Below, piece by piece: positions 46,366 through 54,935 of a DNA stretch of 64,000 nucleotides. The notes under the pieces are model-generated. The model saw only the letters and a program-made list of their open reading frames with translations, was not told the origin of the DNA and did no database searches. The DNA is from JACOMS01 sp051252005. Lineage in GTDB: Bacteria > Pseudomonadota > Alphaproteobacteria > Caulobacterales > Maricaulaceae. Position numbers and translations under genes: made by a program. The DNA lies in contig JBPOEZ010000002.1 in assembly GCA_051252005.1 (NCBI GenBank), positions 310,001 to 374,000 of the forward strand, in the 5' to 3' direction. Position 1 is the stretch's first letter; each line of letters opens with the position of its first letter.

Positions 46366-46854
46366 ATGATCACTAGATCTGATGACGCCCTTATTGCGAT
46401 TCGTAGAATTCAACAACGCACCGACCAAGCCTCCAGACGGCTAGCCCAAACGGTCGGCCTGACGCCTTCACAGCTCATGGTCTTGCAATACCTCCAAGAC
46501 CGCGGCGAAATTTCTGCTGGCGAAATTGCTTCATTAACACAGCTCAAACACGCAACGATTACGGCCCTGGTCGATAAAATGGTTGAGCGCAATTTTGTCT
46601 CACGCCGGAAGTGCGCAGAAGACAGACGGCGGGTTTGGTTAAAACTTGAACCCGATGGAGAAACGGCCATTAAGTCGGCGCCAAACTTACTTCAAGATAC
46701 TTTTCGTGGTCGTTTTGCGGAGCTTCCCGCTTGGCATCAGACGATGCTCGTCGCCGCTTTGGAGCAAATCGCAACAATGCTAGACGCCGAAAATATTGAC
46801 GCTGCCCCTGTATTGCACCTCGGCGGAATTAACGAAAAGTCTACGAATTCGTAA
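46366..46854 (+). CDS. MarR-family transcriptional regulator
   Basis: 162-aa winged-helix regulator: LTPSQLMVLQYLQDRGEISAG, then LKHATITALVDKMVERNFVSRRK (recognition helix) and AEDRRRVWLKLEPDG (wing). 13 bp after the sulfotransferase stop, same strand, so likely cotranscribed. The C-terminal region (ELPAWHQTMLVAALEQIA) resembles MarR proteins found with compatible-solute genes; ligand unknown. Confidence 0.88.
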   Translation: MITRSDDALIAIRRIQQRTDQASRRLAQTVGLTPSQLMVLQYLQDRGEISAGEIASLTQLKHATITALVDKMVERNFVSRRKCAEDRRRVWLKLEPDGETAIKSAPNLLQDTFRGRFAELPAWHQTMLVAALEQIATMLDAENIDAAPVLHLGGINEKSTNS

Positions 46855-47100
46855 GAAGGATAAAATAGGTTAAGGCCGATAAATTCTCAAGGTTTCTCGA
46901 CGAGTAAGGTTACACTTTAGTTCCAAAACACTATCCGCAGCTTTGCCACATTAACGCCTTCTTGCAACCGACTCGTTACGCTCTCACAGACCTCTACCCC
47001 CGTTAGGAGGGGACTAATCTTGAGTGAGAGATATAAGTCGGGTTGTGCCACAGGAAAGTGGCGGTGGACGCAGTCATAACCGAAGCGGTATCTACCCTAA
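46855..47100. other. Non-coding stretch before heptamer array
   Basis: No credible reading frame. GTGCCAC-AGGAAA-GTGGC near 47046 can fold as a short hairpin. I cannot assign a function. Confidence 0.4.
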
Positions 47101-47289
47101 TTCCCTGCTTAACAGGGAATTTACAGGGAAAACTTTTGTTTTTAGCCACAAATATCGATTTTTTGCCCAGTAAGCCCCTGAAACCAATGCAAAATTTAGA
47201 GATTTCCCTGCAAAATTAACAGGGAACTTTATTTGAAGAACAGGGAATGGTATTTTGCTAGCAGGGAAAATTTATTTGGCGTCAGGGAA
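47101..47289. repeat. Array of CAGGGAA heptamers, four at exact 21-bp spacing
   Basis: Eight copies: TTCCCTG (inverted) at 47101 and 47204; CAGGGAA at 47113, 47124, 47220, 47241, 47262 and 47283. The last four are exactly 21 bp apart (two helical turns), with AT-rich spacers, the layout of plasmid iterons or an upstream activator array. It ends 22 bp before the ATG of a DUF6880-like gene fragment. Spacing is seen; binding by a protein is inferred. Confidence 0.75.
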
Positions 47290-47311
47290 TATATGAGCAG
47301 GCATAAAACTT

Positions 47312-47458
47312 ATGGCACCTAGGATAAAGCTTGACGCAAAAGCGCTTGAGGCTCTCGGAGCGAAGCAGCTGGCCAAACTGTTAATGGAAATCAGTGATTG
47401 CGATCCAGTTCTAACACGGCGTTTACGCATGGCGCTGGCCGCGCGGCAAGGCGGCGGC
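47312..47458 (+). pseudogene. 5' fragment of DUF6880-like gene, cut by an IS6 element
   Basis: The 49 visible codons (KLDAKALEALGAKQLAKLL, then DPVLTRRLRMALAA) look like the start of DUF6880-type proteins of alphaproteobacteria, which normally continue for several hundred residues. The frame then runs into the left end of the IS6 element. No 3' part was found on the other side of the element. Confidence 0.6.
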
Positions 47459-48258
47459 GGGCGTTGTCACGTTAACGTCTCCTTTCTGATCTTTGCCTTA
47501 ATTTCATGGAATGAAAATTTCTATTTATCATCGACGCCGGTTTCATAACGATATCATCAAGCAACCCGTTTGGCTGTACTTCAGATTAAACCTCAGCCTT
47601 CGGAAATTGAAGAAATGACGGCTTGGCGAGGCGTTGATGTTTCTTGTGAAAGCATCCGCAGATGGGTCAACACATTCGGGCCGATCTTCGCGAAGCGCAT
47701 AAAATCCCGATCTGGCCCGCCCTCACTCCGTTGGCATTTGGATGAAATTTTCGTCAAGATCAATGGTAAGATGGTCTATCTGTGGCGCGCTGTCGACGAA
47801 GGCACGGTTTTGGACGTCATCGTCCAATCCAGACACAACACAAAAGCGGCTCTTAGATTACTCAGGAAACTCTTGAACAATAACCACGTAAAGCCAGAAC
47901 GCATTGTTACAGACAGGCTCAGACCATATGGCGCTGCACTGAAAAAACTTGGCATCAAAGGCATACAAGACGTGGGCGGCCGTAAGAACAACCGCGCTGA
48001 AAATTCACATATGCCGATCCGGCGAAGAGAGAGGAAATCACAAAGATTTAAATCCATCTCATCATCGCAAAGGCACTTAAGCAGCTGGGGCCAGGTCTAC
48101 AACCTGTTCAATCATCAACGCCACCTCATCTCCCGAAACAAACTTAAAATATTCCGCAACCAAACTCAAAACGAATGGCGAAGTGTGACCAAGGCGGTCA
48201 TGGCGTAAAGTCATGAATCATGGAACCTTTGTACGCTCGACTTAATGTGACAGCACCC
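47459..48258 (+). mobile_element. IS6-family insertion sequence
   Basis: About 800 bp, the usual size. The ends are imperfect inverted repeats: GGGCGTTGTCACGTTAA at left, and GGGTGCTGTCACATTAA read inward from the right. The flanking 8 bases differ (AAGGCGGC against GCCGAGCT), so no target duplication; this suggests arrival by recombination or later rearrangement. One frameshifted transposase inside. Confidence 0.8.
47511..48208 (+). pseudogene. IS6-family transposase, frameshifted
   Basis: DDE transposase. From ATG 47511 the first 35 codons (YHRRRFHNDI, then VWLYFRLNLSLRKLKK) fit the family and then hit a stop. The frame one base over continues EEMTAWRGVDVSCESIRRWV through LRWHLDEIFVKINGK (first Asp), IVTDRLRPYGAALKKLG (second Asp) and NNRAENSHMPIRRRERK (Glu) to the end. 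Lack of a single base near 47601-47605 explains this. Otherwise complete. Confidence 0.85.
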
Positions 48259-48264
48259 GCCGAG

Positions 48265-48325
48265 CTTATCAAGTGTCCACTTGGTGGAGCGCTCATCGCG
48301 CCCTGCCAAGTGGACACTTGATAAG
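48265..48325. repeat. 20-bp perfect fold-back repeat at IS3-fragment edge
   Basis: The 20 bases at 48265-48284 are the exact reverse complement of 48306-48325, with a 21-bp spacer. The right arm is IS3 orfB coding sequence (codons for AKWTLDK); the left arm is an inverted copy of it, lying just inside the IS6 right flank. Such fold-backs arise from template switching or inversion at a break. Confidence 0.8.
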
Positions 48326-48750
48326 TTGGGCGTGCAACGCAGAACTTTCTACCGTTGGTATGGTCGATATCTGCGATACAGGGAAGACGGACTTGTACAC
48401 CGTAAGCCTCATCCTGGTCGTGTCTGGAACAAGATGCCGGACACTATAAGAACCGAACTTCTGGATATGGCACTCGATATACCCGAACTGTCGCCGCGTG
48501 AGCTGGCGGTACGTTTTACAGATACCAAAGGCTACTTTGTGTCTGAAAGCTCGGTATATCGCCTGTTGAAGGCCCATGATCTTATATCCAGTCCGGCCTT
48601 TATCGTCATGAAAGCTGCTAGTGAGTTTAAGGATAAAACGACTGCCATAAACGAGATGTGGCAAACCGATTTTACCTAATTTAAAATCATAGGTTGGGGG
48701 TGGATGTTGGGCGCCGTCCAGACAAGATAATACCGTCTGCAAAACCAGCG
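48281..48750 (+). pseudogene. Central fragment of IS3-family orfB transposase
   Basis: Reads VERSSRPAKWTLDKLG, then TFYRWYGRY, ELSPRELAVRFTDTKGYFVS, VYRLLKAHDLISSPAFIV and MWQTDFT, then a TAA where a Tyr codon is expected, then a little more family sequence (KIIGWGW) before homology fades near 48750. Same IS3 subgroup as the element at 20.4 kb, and it contains the middle part that element lacks. No terminal repeats of its own. Confidence 0.82.
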
Positions 48751-48764
48751 GCGCATCTAGGTTT

Positions 48765-49757
48765 CTAAATGGACTTACTCGCTTTGATGACCCAAGCTAG
48801 CTCAGTACCTTCAAACCCTGTGCAAAAAACATCTGGCTTCTCGCCAGTTAAGCCCGCCTCCGCAGTAGCGGCAAATAACGCCGCAACGTCTTCCTCAGAT
48901 AAAGACGCAGCAACCATACTATCCATTCGGCCATGAAACGCAAAAATCTCTACCTCCATGCCGTCCAGCCAATCCATGATACCTTCAAGTGAATAATTTT
49001 GGCGGTTTTGGACCAAAGTCTGCGTCCCGGTATAAAGATGCGCAGCGAAACCTTCATGCGCACGGGCTAGCGCAAGTAGCTTATCTTGCGCAGGCCGAAA
49101 ATTTTCAAACGCGTTTTGAAAGGCTGTTTCGTCTCCGGGCGCATTATCCGCGCTAAACAAATATCTTGCTGCATCTATAAATTGCGTTTCGATAATATCC
49201 TTTGCCTCATCGCGCTTTTCCTTCACTTCCGTTTCAATGACGCTTCCCGCCTTATGAGCTAAGGCGATAAATTGCCCGCCGGGCTTCAAGAGACGCGCTA
49301 TCTCTGGCGTGGTTTGGGCTGCGCCCGCATACTCAAATCCAAATTGGCTAACGATGACATCAAAACTTGCTTCGGCGAGTTGAGTGTTATTTGCGGAGAT
49401 AACATAGCCTTCGGCACTCGGAAATTCATTTTTTAACAACGCGATCGCGTCTTTTGAAATATCTACACCGACAAGGTTTGTGAATCCCGCAGCGTGAGCG
49501 CTGCGAATAATCGAACCTGCGCCGCACGCCAAATCCAGAAGGCGGCAATCGTTATCGAATGCCCTTAGCACCTCGTTCCAAAACGCCGTAATTTGACTGT
49601 AATCTTCGATGTTCAATGCAACTCCCTTTTTGGATCCTGCACTTCCACGCCAATAGATATCCCACCACATTACGCTACTCTGATCCAATTTACCAACGGT
49701 TGGTAAAGCAAATATCAAAGGTGAATTTTCTATCTTCATTTTAACCATATGCCTCAT
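48765..49757 (-). CDS. Class I SAM-dependent methyltransferase
   Basis: Motif I is LLDLACGAGSIIRSAHAAG with VGVDISKDAI following (SAM-binding strands 1-2), and ARLLKPGGQFIALAH is the post-II region. I use the ATG at 49757, which has AGAAGG 7 bases upstream; a TTG at 49778 is possible. About 330 aa, with a long C-terminal half (after 200) unlike the small-molecule ubiE type. Lies next to the IS3 fragment. Substrate unknown. Confidence 0.85.
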   Translation of the reverse strand: MRHMVKMKIENSPLIFALPTVGKLDQSSVMWWDIYWRGSAGSKKGVALNIEDYSQITAFWNEVLRAFDNDCRLLDLACGAGSIIRSAHAAGFTNLVGVDISKDAIALLKNEFPSAEGYVISANNTQLAEASFDVIVSQFGFEYAGAAQTTPEIARLLKPGGQFIALAHKAGSVIETEVKEKRDEAKDIIETQFIDAARYLFSADNAPGDETAFQNAFENFRPAQDKLLALARAHEGFAAHLYTGTQTLVQNRQNYSLEGIMDWLDGMEVEIFAFHGRMDSMVAASLSEEDVAALFAATAEAGLTGEKPDVFCTGFEGTELAWVIKASKSI

Positions 49758-50085
49758 TCTCCAGCCTTCTAATTCCAAATCAGATAAAGCTAAGCAAAAC
49801 TATTGAGGCCAGCGGGTTTGGGCAAAACACTATCACACACGTTAATGTGTAATTCGCGTGTTTTCTCCGCCGATACGGGGAGCGACAATGCAATATACTG
49901 TTTCATGTCGCCTTCAGTCGGAATAGTTCCCATTTAGATCTACTGTAGAAACACACTGATCCTAATATTCTTAATGTGAATATTGACTATTGCATTATTC
50001 AATTTACAAACATCAAATTGATACCCTAATAACATGATCAAGCGGAACAAATAGTTCCTGCTACGAAACATTTAGGAGAATTAAA
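49758..50085. other. Promoter region of DoxX-like gene
   Basis: Gene-free and AT-rich. Holds the 25-bp LysR-type element (listed separately) and a TTAGGAG ribosome site just before the DoxX-like start. Nothing else seen. Confidence 0.5.
49977..50001 (+). promoter_or_regulatory. 25-bp LysR-regulon element, copy A
   Basis: Starts TGAATATTGACTATT and ends ATTATTCA, followed by ATTT. Same length and layout as copies at 54208 and 54837: TGAAT at the left, KTTCA or ATTCA at the right, GAYTAT in the middle. 84-109 bp before the DoxX-like start. Confidence 0.65.
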
Positions 50086-50499
50086 TTGGTAAAATTTGCA
50101 AAATATGCTGGATATATCTTGGGTTTATTTATGGTCGCTATGGGCGCGATGAAGTTTTTGGGCGATGTGCCGATCTTTCTGCTGCTCGAAAACAACCTGG
50201 CATCAAAATATGGATTAGAGCTCAACTTCATTGATCCGGGCTTCAAACATGTGACCGGCGCACTTGAGCTCATCGCCGGAGGCTTATTACTCTTCGGTCA
50301 ACGGCTTAAAGGTGGATTGCTCTCGATCTTCGTCATTGGCGGCGCGCTTCTATCCCATATTTTTGTCCTCGGCATTTCAACGCCAATGTCTGCTGAAGCT
50401 GGCGCTGACAAAAGTCCGATGCTCTTCATCATGGCGTCAATGTTCTTTATGGTCTCACTTTGGGTCACTTGGAGCGCAAAGCAAGCGGTCGCAAAATAA
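50086..50499 (+). CDS. DoxX-like small membrane protein
   Basis: 137 aa, four hydrophobic helices (KYAGYILGLFMVAMGAMKFL first; the second holds GALELIAGGLLLFG, a DoxX-type helix). The TTG start is supported by TTAGGAGAA 6-14 bases upstream. DoxX proteins sit in the inner membrane and are often linked with redox or thiosulfate metabolism; the activity is unknown. First gene of a rightward unit and downstream of LysR element A. Confidence 0.78.
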   Translation: MVKFAKYAGYILGLFMVAMGAMKFLGDVPIFLLLENNLASKYGLELNFIDPGFKHVTGALELIAGGLLLFGQRLKGGLLSIFVIGGALLSHIFVLGISTPMSAEAGADKSPMLFIMASMFFMVSLWVTWSAKQAVAK

Positions 50500-50590
50500 A
50501 CAAGCAAGATGTGTGAGAGGGATGTCGTGAAAGTGATTTGCCGCTCACATTCTAACAATCCATACATTTTATAATCTTAGGAGGGGCGCA

Positions 50591-52216
50591 ATGGCTGAGC
50601 AAGCGAAACCTAAAATGCATAAAGGCAAACTTACCTTAATTTGGTGCGGCGCGGTAATCCTCGTCAGCGGTCTTATATTCGCCCTTTTGAGCGCCTTCGG
50701 AGCGCTAAGGTTCTGGCAAGCTGAGAAACAGCCGCAAGGTAAGACTGATCTTCGCCTTACCTCCGCAAAGCTCCCCTTCACGCATGAAGCTGATCTTAAA
50801 CACTCTCTCCCATTTCTCGCGAGTGCGGCCCTTGATATTGACGGGGACGGACAAGATGAATTATTTTTGGGCGGCGGCGATGAGCAAGCTGATCAAATTT
50901 TTGCTTTCCGAGATGGCGGTTTCACCCCATTGAATATCAAATTGGAAAAAGCTGACGCTGACGCCACGCACGGCGCCGCAACCTTGGACATGGATAATGA
51001 TGGCGACACCGACCTCTTGGTCGCGCGCGAAAGCGGTGTCTGGTATCACGAAAATCAAGGCGAAGGCTTTGGAAGCGTAAAGCTTGACCTGGCGCTTGCT
51101 GACAATACGACCCCCCTCTCCATCGGACTAGCGGACATCAACCAAGATGGTCTCGCAGACATGTATGTGTCTGGCTACATCAAAATTGAGAAGACCGAAG
51201 GTGAGACCAACTTTTCAAATGGCTATGGCGGCTATAGCTATTTATTCCTGAATGAAGGGGGCGGAAACTGGCGCGACATTTCAAGAGAGGCCGGGATATG
51301 GCGGCAGCACAATACGTTTATCGGCCTCTTTGCTGATCTGGATAACGACCTAGATAGCGATCTCATCATCGCGCAGGATACGGGCAAAGTTGAGATGTAC
51401 AAAAACAATGGCGATATGACCTTTAGCGTCATTCCCAATCCATCTGATTTTTCATACCCTATGGGCGTCGCGGCAGGTGACTACGATAATGACGGCCTGA
51501 TTGACCTCTACTTCTCCAATGTCGGCTACACTTTGCCGCCTGCTCTCTTGCGCGGAAATTTGGAAGACGATGATGTCTTTAACCCGTCCTATATGCTGTT
51601 CCATAATGACGGCGATTTGCAGTTTACCGATACAGCAGAACCAATGAACGCTGCGCGCTATGGCTTTGGCTGGGGGACAGTCTTTGCCGATATGAACCTC
51701 GATGGACGTGAGGATTTACTGGCCGCGCAAAATTACGCGCGGTTCCCGGCCAACCAACTTTTGCAGCACTACCCCGGTAAAATACTGCAAAACTACGGGG
51801 ACAAGTTTCAGCCCGTTGAAGAAGTGGCCGGCGCAGAAAACAAATTGTTCGGGATTTCCCCTATCGTGTCTGACTTCAATCAGGACGGTTGGCCGGACCT
51901 TGTCTGGGCCAATCTTGACGGAGAGTCTCTTGCCTACGTCAATAAAGGCGGACATGACAATTGGATAAAAGTCAGATTGCCCAACACGGCTAGGTCTATC
52001 AACGCGCGCGTCACAGTTGAGGATGACCTTGGACATGTTCAAGTCAAACAGGTCATCACATCCCAAGGCCTCGGCTCTGACCAAGGCAGAGACTTGATTT
52101 TTGGGACTGGCACAGCCTCCACAGTGAAATCCATCAAGGTTGAGTTCCAAGATGGAATAATCAAGAGTATTGACGCCCCCGCCATGGCCAGCACCATCAT
52201 AGTGGACGGCCCATAA
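50591..52216 (+). CDS. Membrane-anchored FG-GAP/ASPIC-UnbV protein
   Basis: 541 aa. One N-terminal transmembrane anchor (~17-40), then seven calcium-type loops of FG-GAP/VCBS repeats (e.g. DIDGDGQDELF, DMDNDGDTDLL, DINQDGLADMY, DYDNDGLIDLY, DFNQDGWPDLV) forming a beta-propeller, and an ASPIC/UnbV C-terminal domain (NWIKVRLPNTARSINARV onward). Exported and probably for surface or adhesion binding. AGGAGGG precedes the ATG. The next gene starts one base after its stop. Confidence 0.9.
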   Translation: MAEQAKPKMHKGKLTLIWCGAVILVSGLIFALLSAFGALRFWQAEKQPQGKTDLRLTSAKLPFTHEADLKHSLPFLASAALDIDGDGQDELFLGGGDEQADQIFAFRDGGFTPLNIKLEKADADATHGAATLDMDNDGDTDLLVARESGVWYHENQGEGFGSVKLDLALADNTTPLSIGLADINQDGLADMYVSGYIKIEKTEGETNFSNGYGGYSYLFLNEGGGNWRDISREAGIWRQHNTFIGLFADLDNDLDSDLIIAQDTGKVEMYKNNGDMTFSVIPNPSDFSYPMGVAAGDYDNDGLIDLYFSNVGYTLPPALLRGNLEDDDVFNPSYMLFHNDGDLQFTDTAEPMNAARYGFGWGTVFADMNLDGREDLLAAQNYARFPANQLLQHYPGKILQNYGDKFQPVEEVAGAENKLFGISPIVSDFNQDGWPDLVWANLDGESLAYVNKGGHDNWIKVRLPNTARSINARVTVEDDLGHVQVKQVITSQGLGSDQGRDLIFGTGTASTVKSIKVEFQDGIIKSIDAPAMASTIIVDGP

Positions 52217-52217
52217 C

Positions 52218-52892
52218 GTGCCTAGCCGGGAGACACATATCGATTGGATTCGAGTGGCGGGCTGGGCCGGACTGCTCGGCGCGCTGTTAGTCGGAATCGG
52301 TGAATTTTCAATGCAGTTCACACCGGGCGGCGGCATTGAGGATATGAAGACCTATCTCTTCTTTAATGACATTAGCGCTGCGCGCTTAAGCTTCGGGCAT
52401 TTTATCGCCGTCCTGTCTGCGCCCCTTTATATTCTCGGCTATTATTTTCTGTCTAAACAATTGGAGCCAGCAGGACGCCTTCAATCAAAACTATTCTTTC
52501 TGATCGGTGCATACGCCTTTGCAATCGGCACGGCTTGGATCGGCCAGCGGTTTTTTATAGCCTCTACCGTGCATGAAATCGCAGATGGGAAACAGCTAGC
52601 GGGCTTGCTTACTCTGTTTTCAGAACACAATGAACCCTTCGTCAATGTCCTCAGAATTGCCATGTTCATTGTCTCAGGACTTTGGATCAAACTTATACTT
52701 TCGGGGCGCACACACTTCCCCAAATGGTTGGCTACTTTTAGCCCTATCGTCCTATTGGCTATCATGTTTGGCCTGTATTTTTTTAAAACAAAAATTGGCC
52801 TTTACGTCTTTCCCGTTGCCATGAACGCTGCTCATTTCATTATTTTTGGTTTAGCGTTAATAACGACTCGCGCCGAAAAAGCAGCCCGCTGA
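52218..52892 (+). CDS. DUF6796-like integral membrane protein
   Basis: 224 aa with about six to seven hydrophobic helices. GTG start directly after the previous stop. It resembles a DUF6796-type family by pattern; I know no function. Coupled to the FG-GAP protein upstream and the small membrane protein three bases downstream. Confidence 0.65.
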   Translation: MPSRETHIDWIRVAGWAGLLGALLVGIGEFSMQFTPGGGIEDMKTYLFFNDISAARLSFGHFIAVLSAPLYILGYYFLSKQLEPAGRLQSKLFFLIGAYAFAIGTAWIGQRFFIASTVHEIADGKQLAGLLTLFSEHNEPFVNVLRIAMFIVSGLWIKLILSGRTHFPKWLATFSPIVLLAIMFGLYFFKTKIGLYVFPVAMNAAHFIIFGLALITTRAEKAAR

Positions 52893-52894
52893 TT

Positions 52895-53275
52895 ATGGCA
52901 AGGGCAACGCGATATTTCTTACTTTTACTGGCTCTGTTAGGGGTCATTGCAGGCGGGAGACTTTCGATTGAGCATCTGCGCTTTGGGAAGATCTGCCCTA
53001 TGCTTGGCCCTATCCCGGCCTGCTTGATCGTTTTTCTGGGTTATTCGGCGATTGGCATCGGCGCTTTTCTCGGAAGAACGCCCAAATCTAGAAACCTATT
53101 TTTTCTCGGATGGTTACCGATTACGGGCCTGGCACTTTCCGGCGTTGCCGCTGAGCTGCTGGGAGAACACATATGTCCGCTCGGCGCATTTGACGTGCCG
53201 CAGTGTTTCTACTCCTTACTGATGGCGATGATCTGCTTGGCTTTATTTTTGATGCATAGACGTCTTGGAATTTGA
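52895..53275 (+). CDS. Small four-helix membrane protein of unknown function
   Basis: 126 aa, four transmembrane segments. Four cysteines in two pairs: KICPMLGPIPACLIV, and HICPLGAFDVPQCF. This spacing could allow disulfides or metal binding at the outer face; I recognise no family. Last gene of the rightward unit, 19 bp before the convergent lysR stop. Confidence 0.7.
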   Translation: MARATRYFLLLLALLGVIAGGRLSIEHLRFGKICPMLGPIPACLIVFLGYSAIGIGAFLGRTPKSRNLFFLGWLPITGLALSGVAAELLGEHICPLGAFDVPQCFYSLLMAMICLALFLMHRRLGI

Positions 53276-53294
53276 GGCTATTCAAACACCGTTA

Positions 53295-54203
53295 TTACTC
53301 ATAACCGGCGGCAACCTCTTGTAGCAATTCTCTGAGCCAGCTTTGAGCCGGATGATTGCCGAGACGGGAATGCCAAACCATATGGGTAATTCGCACATTA
53401 GGCGGCGTCTCCACAGGGCAAGTTGTTACCATCATTCCGGTCAGTTTTTCATAGATTTTAGCGACGCTGGCGGGGCATGTCAAAACAAGGTCGGTCGTTC
53501 CTAAAATCAGCGGCGCAGGTCCGTATGTCGGCATCGCATAAGCAACATGACGAGTTCTGCCGCGGTCTGCGAGAGCCGCGTCAATCCAGTTGCGACGCTC
53601 TCCTATCGCGCTTATCAGCAAATGATTGACCGAGGCATATCGGTCAAGGGTTGAACGCTTTCCCACCATAGAGTGATCGGCCCGCATAACGCAGGCCCAA
53701 TCCTCAGAAAACAATGGCTCAGAGATAAAACGGTCCGGGGGTTCCGGCCAGTTAAGCAACGCAATATCCGCTTGTTGAGTATCAAGATATTCACCGATGT
53801 GAACGCTTGGGGTAATGGCCTGCAACGTAACGCCCGGTGCTTCTGCTCTTATACGCTCAAGCAATTTGGGAAACAAAGTAATGGTCGCATAATCCGGCGT
53901 CGCGATTGTAAATGAGCGATTTGATGTTGCAGGGTCAAAGGTGGCCCCGTCCAGAGCGTTTTCAATCTCACTAAGTGCTGTACTTATTGGACCGCTAAGA
54001 TCAAGCGCCCATGGGGTTGGCTTCATTCCATTAGGCGTCCTGATGAACAGCTCATCACCCAGGCGGTCTCTGAGCCGAGTCAGGGCATTTGAGAATGCAG
54101 GTTGAGATAAGCCTATAGCCTGCGCGGCGCGCGTGACATGCCGCTCTCGCATCAAAGCATCAAAGACAACAAGGAGGTTCAGATCGAGTAAACGTAAATT
54201 CAT
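53295..54203 (-). CDS. LysR-family transcriptional regulator
   Basis: 302 aa. N-terminal winged helix reads LLDLNLLVVFDALMRERHVT, then RAAQAIGLSQPAFSNALTRL; the rest is a periplasmic-binding-type effector domain (FTIATPDYATITLFPKLL). The frame is open to 54287 but the added 28 residues are unlike the family; MNLRLLDL at 54203 is the usual start. A 25-bp element lies 5 bp before it and recurs at two other promoters, so it probably autoregulates and controls DoxX-like, the secreted unknown and the AhpD-like gene. Confidence 0.9.
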   Translation of the reverse strand: MNLRLLDLNLLVVFDALMRERHVTRAAQAIGLSQPAFSNALTRLRDRLGDELFIRTPNGMKPTPWALDLSGPISTALSEIENALDGATFDPATSNRSFTIATPDYATITLFPKLLERIRAEAPGVTLQAITPSVHIGEYLDTQQADIALLNWPEPPDRFISEPLFSEDWACVMRADHSMVGKRSTLDRYASVNHLLISAIGERRNWIDAALADRGRTRHVAYAMPTYGPAPLILGTTDLVLTCPASVAKIYEKLTGMMVTTCPVETPPNVRITHMVWHSRLGNHPAQSWLRELLQEVAAGYE

Positions 54204-54207
54204 GCGG

Positions 54208-54232
54208 TGAATGTAGACTATTCCATCATTCA
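54208..54232 (+). promoter_or_regulatory. 25-bp LysR-regulon element, copy B
   Basis: Begins TGAATGTAGACTATT and ends CATTCA, followed by ATTT. Lies 5 bp before the lysR start and 88 bp before the divergent secreted-protein gene, the classic position for a LysR operator. Confidence 0.7.
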
Positions 54233-54319
54233 ATTTCAATATGAAATACAGGTGAGTTATACAATTAGCCGACGGAGCATATCGCACCGGAAACGAAGAG
54301 AAATCATTAGGAGTTAGTC

Positions 54320-54790
54320 ATGTCAAAATTCACACACCTAACGGGAACATTATTTGGCCTGTTCGTGATCGCAACAGCCGCCTCAGCCTCTGCACAGATT
54401 TCAAATATGATGCTCGTTGAGCCAGTTGGTGCCAGCATGTGGACGCTCAACACAACGCCTGAAACCCACACTTATTTCAGTGACACGCTATTAAGCCCCA
54501 ATAACACTCAGGCAGCCATGGTCACGGCTTGGCCTGAAAATGAAACAAAACAGTTCACGCCTATTAACACAAAACTTTACTCCAGATTCGATCCGACTGA
54601 ATTTGACTATCCTATTGCAGGGCCAATCAAATTATCTATCCGCCAAAGTTATCAGAGACTTCTTACGACAAATAATCTGTCTAACTCTGACCTCGTCGCA
54701 ACCAGGGCTCCTGCGAGCGGCGAATTCGATTTGGATAGCTATTCGGTTGCCACAACAGCAACAACCGGATTTTCGATCATGTTTAATTAG
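54320..54790 (+). CDS. Secreted protein of unknown function
   Basis: 156 aa with a signal peptide cleaved near SASA/QIS. The mature part (~130 residues) has no motif I recognise; it is rich in Thr, Asn and Pro with no cysteine. TTAGGAG precedes the ATG. Divergent from lysR with the shared element between, so probably a LysR target. Confidence 0.7.
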   Translation: MSKFTHLTGTLFGLFVIATAASASAQISNMMLVEPVGASMWTLNTTPETHTYFSDTLLSPNNTQAAMVTAWPENETKQFTPINTKLYSRFDPTEFDYPIAGPIKLSIRQSYQRLLTTNNLSNSDLVATRAPASGEFDLDSYSVATTATTGFSIMFN

Positions 54791-54836
54791 GTCTCTCGCG
54801 TAAAAGCGTATGTCTTGAAAAACAAAATTCAGCAAA

Positions 54837-54861
54837 TGAATATAGATTATCATATCGTTCA
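54837..54861 (+). promoter_or_regulatory. 25-bp LysR-regulon element, copy C
   Basis: Begins TGAATATAGATTATC and ends CGTTCA, followed by ATTT. Lies 75 bp before the SDR remnant start and about 250 bp before the AhpD-like gene, so it once headed an operon whose first gene has been lost. Confidence 0.6.
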
Positions 54862-54935
54862 ATTTTTAATTCCCTCTGACGCGTCCTATAGCCTTCAAAT
54901 AGCAGAACATGATGTTTCAAAAAAGGAATTTACTC

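Noticed and set aside
46990..47100. Possible tRNA-like or small RNA near the heptamer array
   Set aside because: No cloverleaf can be drawn; only a short hairpin.
47101..47289. CRISPR array
   Set aside because: Repeat unit is 7 bp with no longer constant part and no cas genes nearby.
47451..48266. 8-bp target duplication around the IS6 element
   Set aside because: Flanks differ at most positions.
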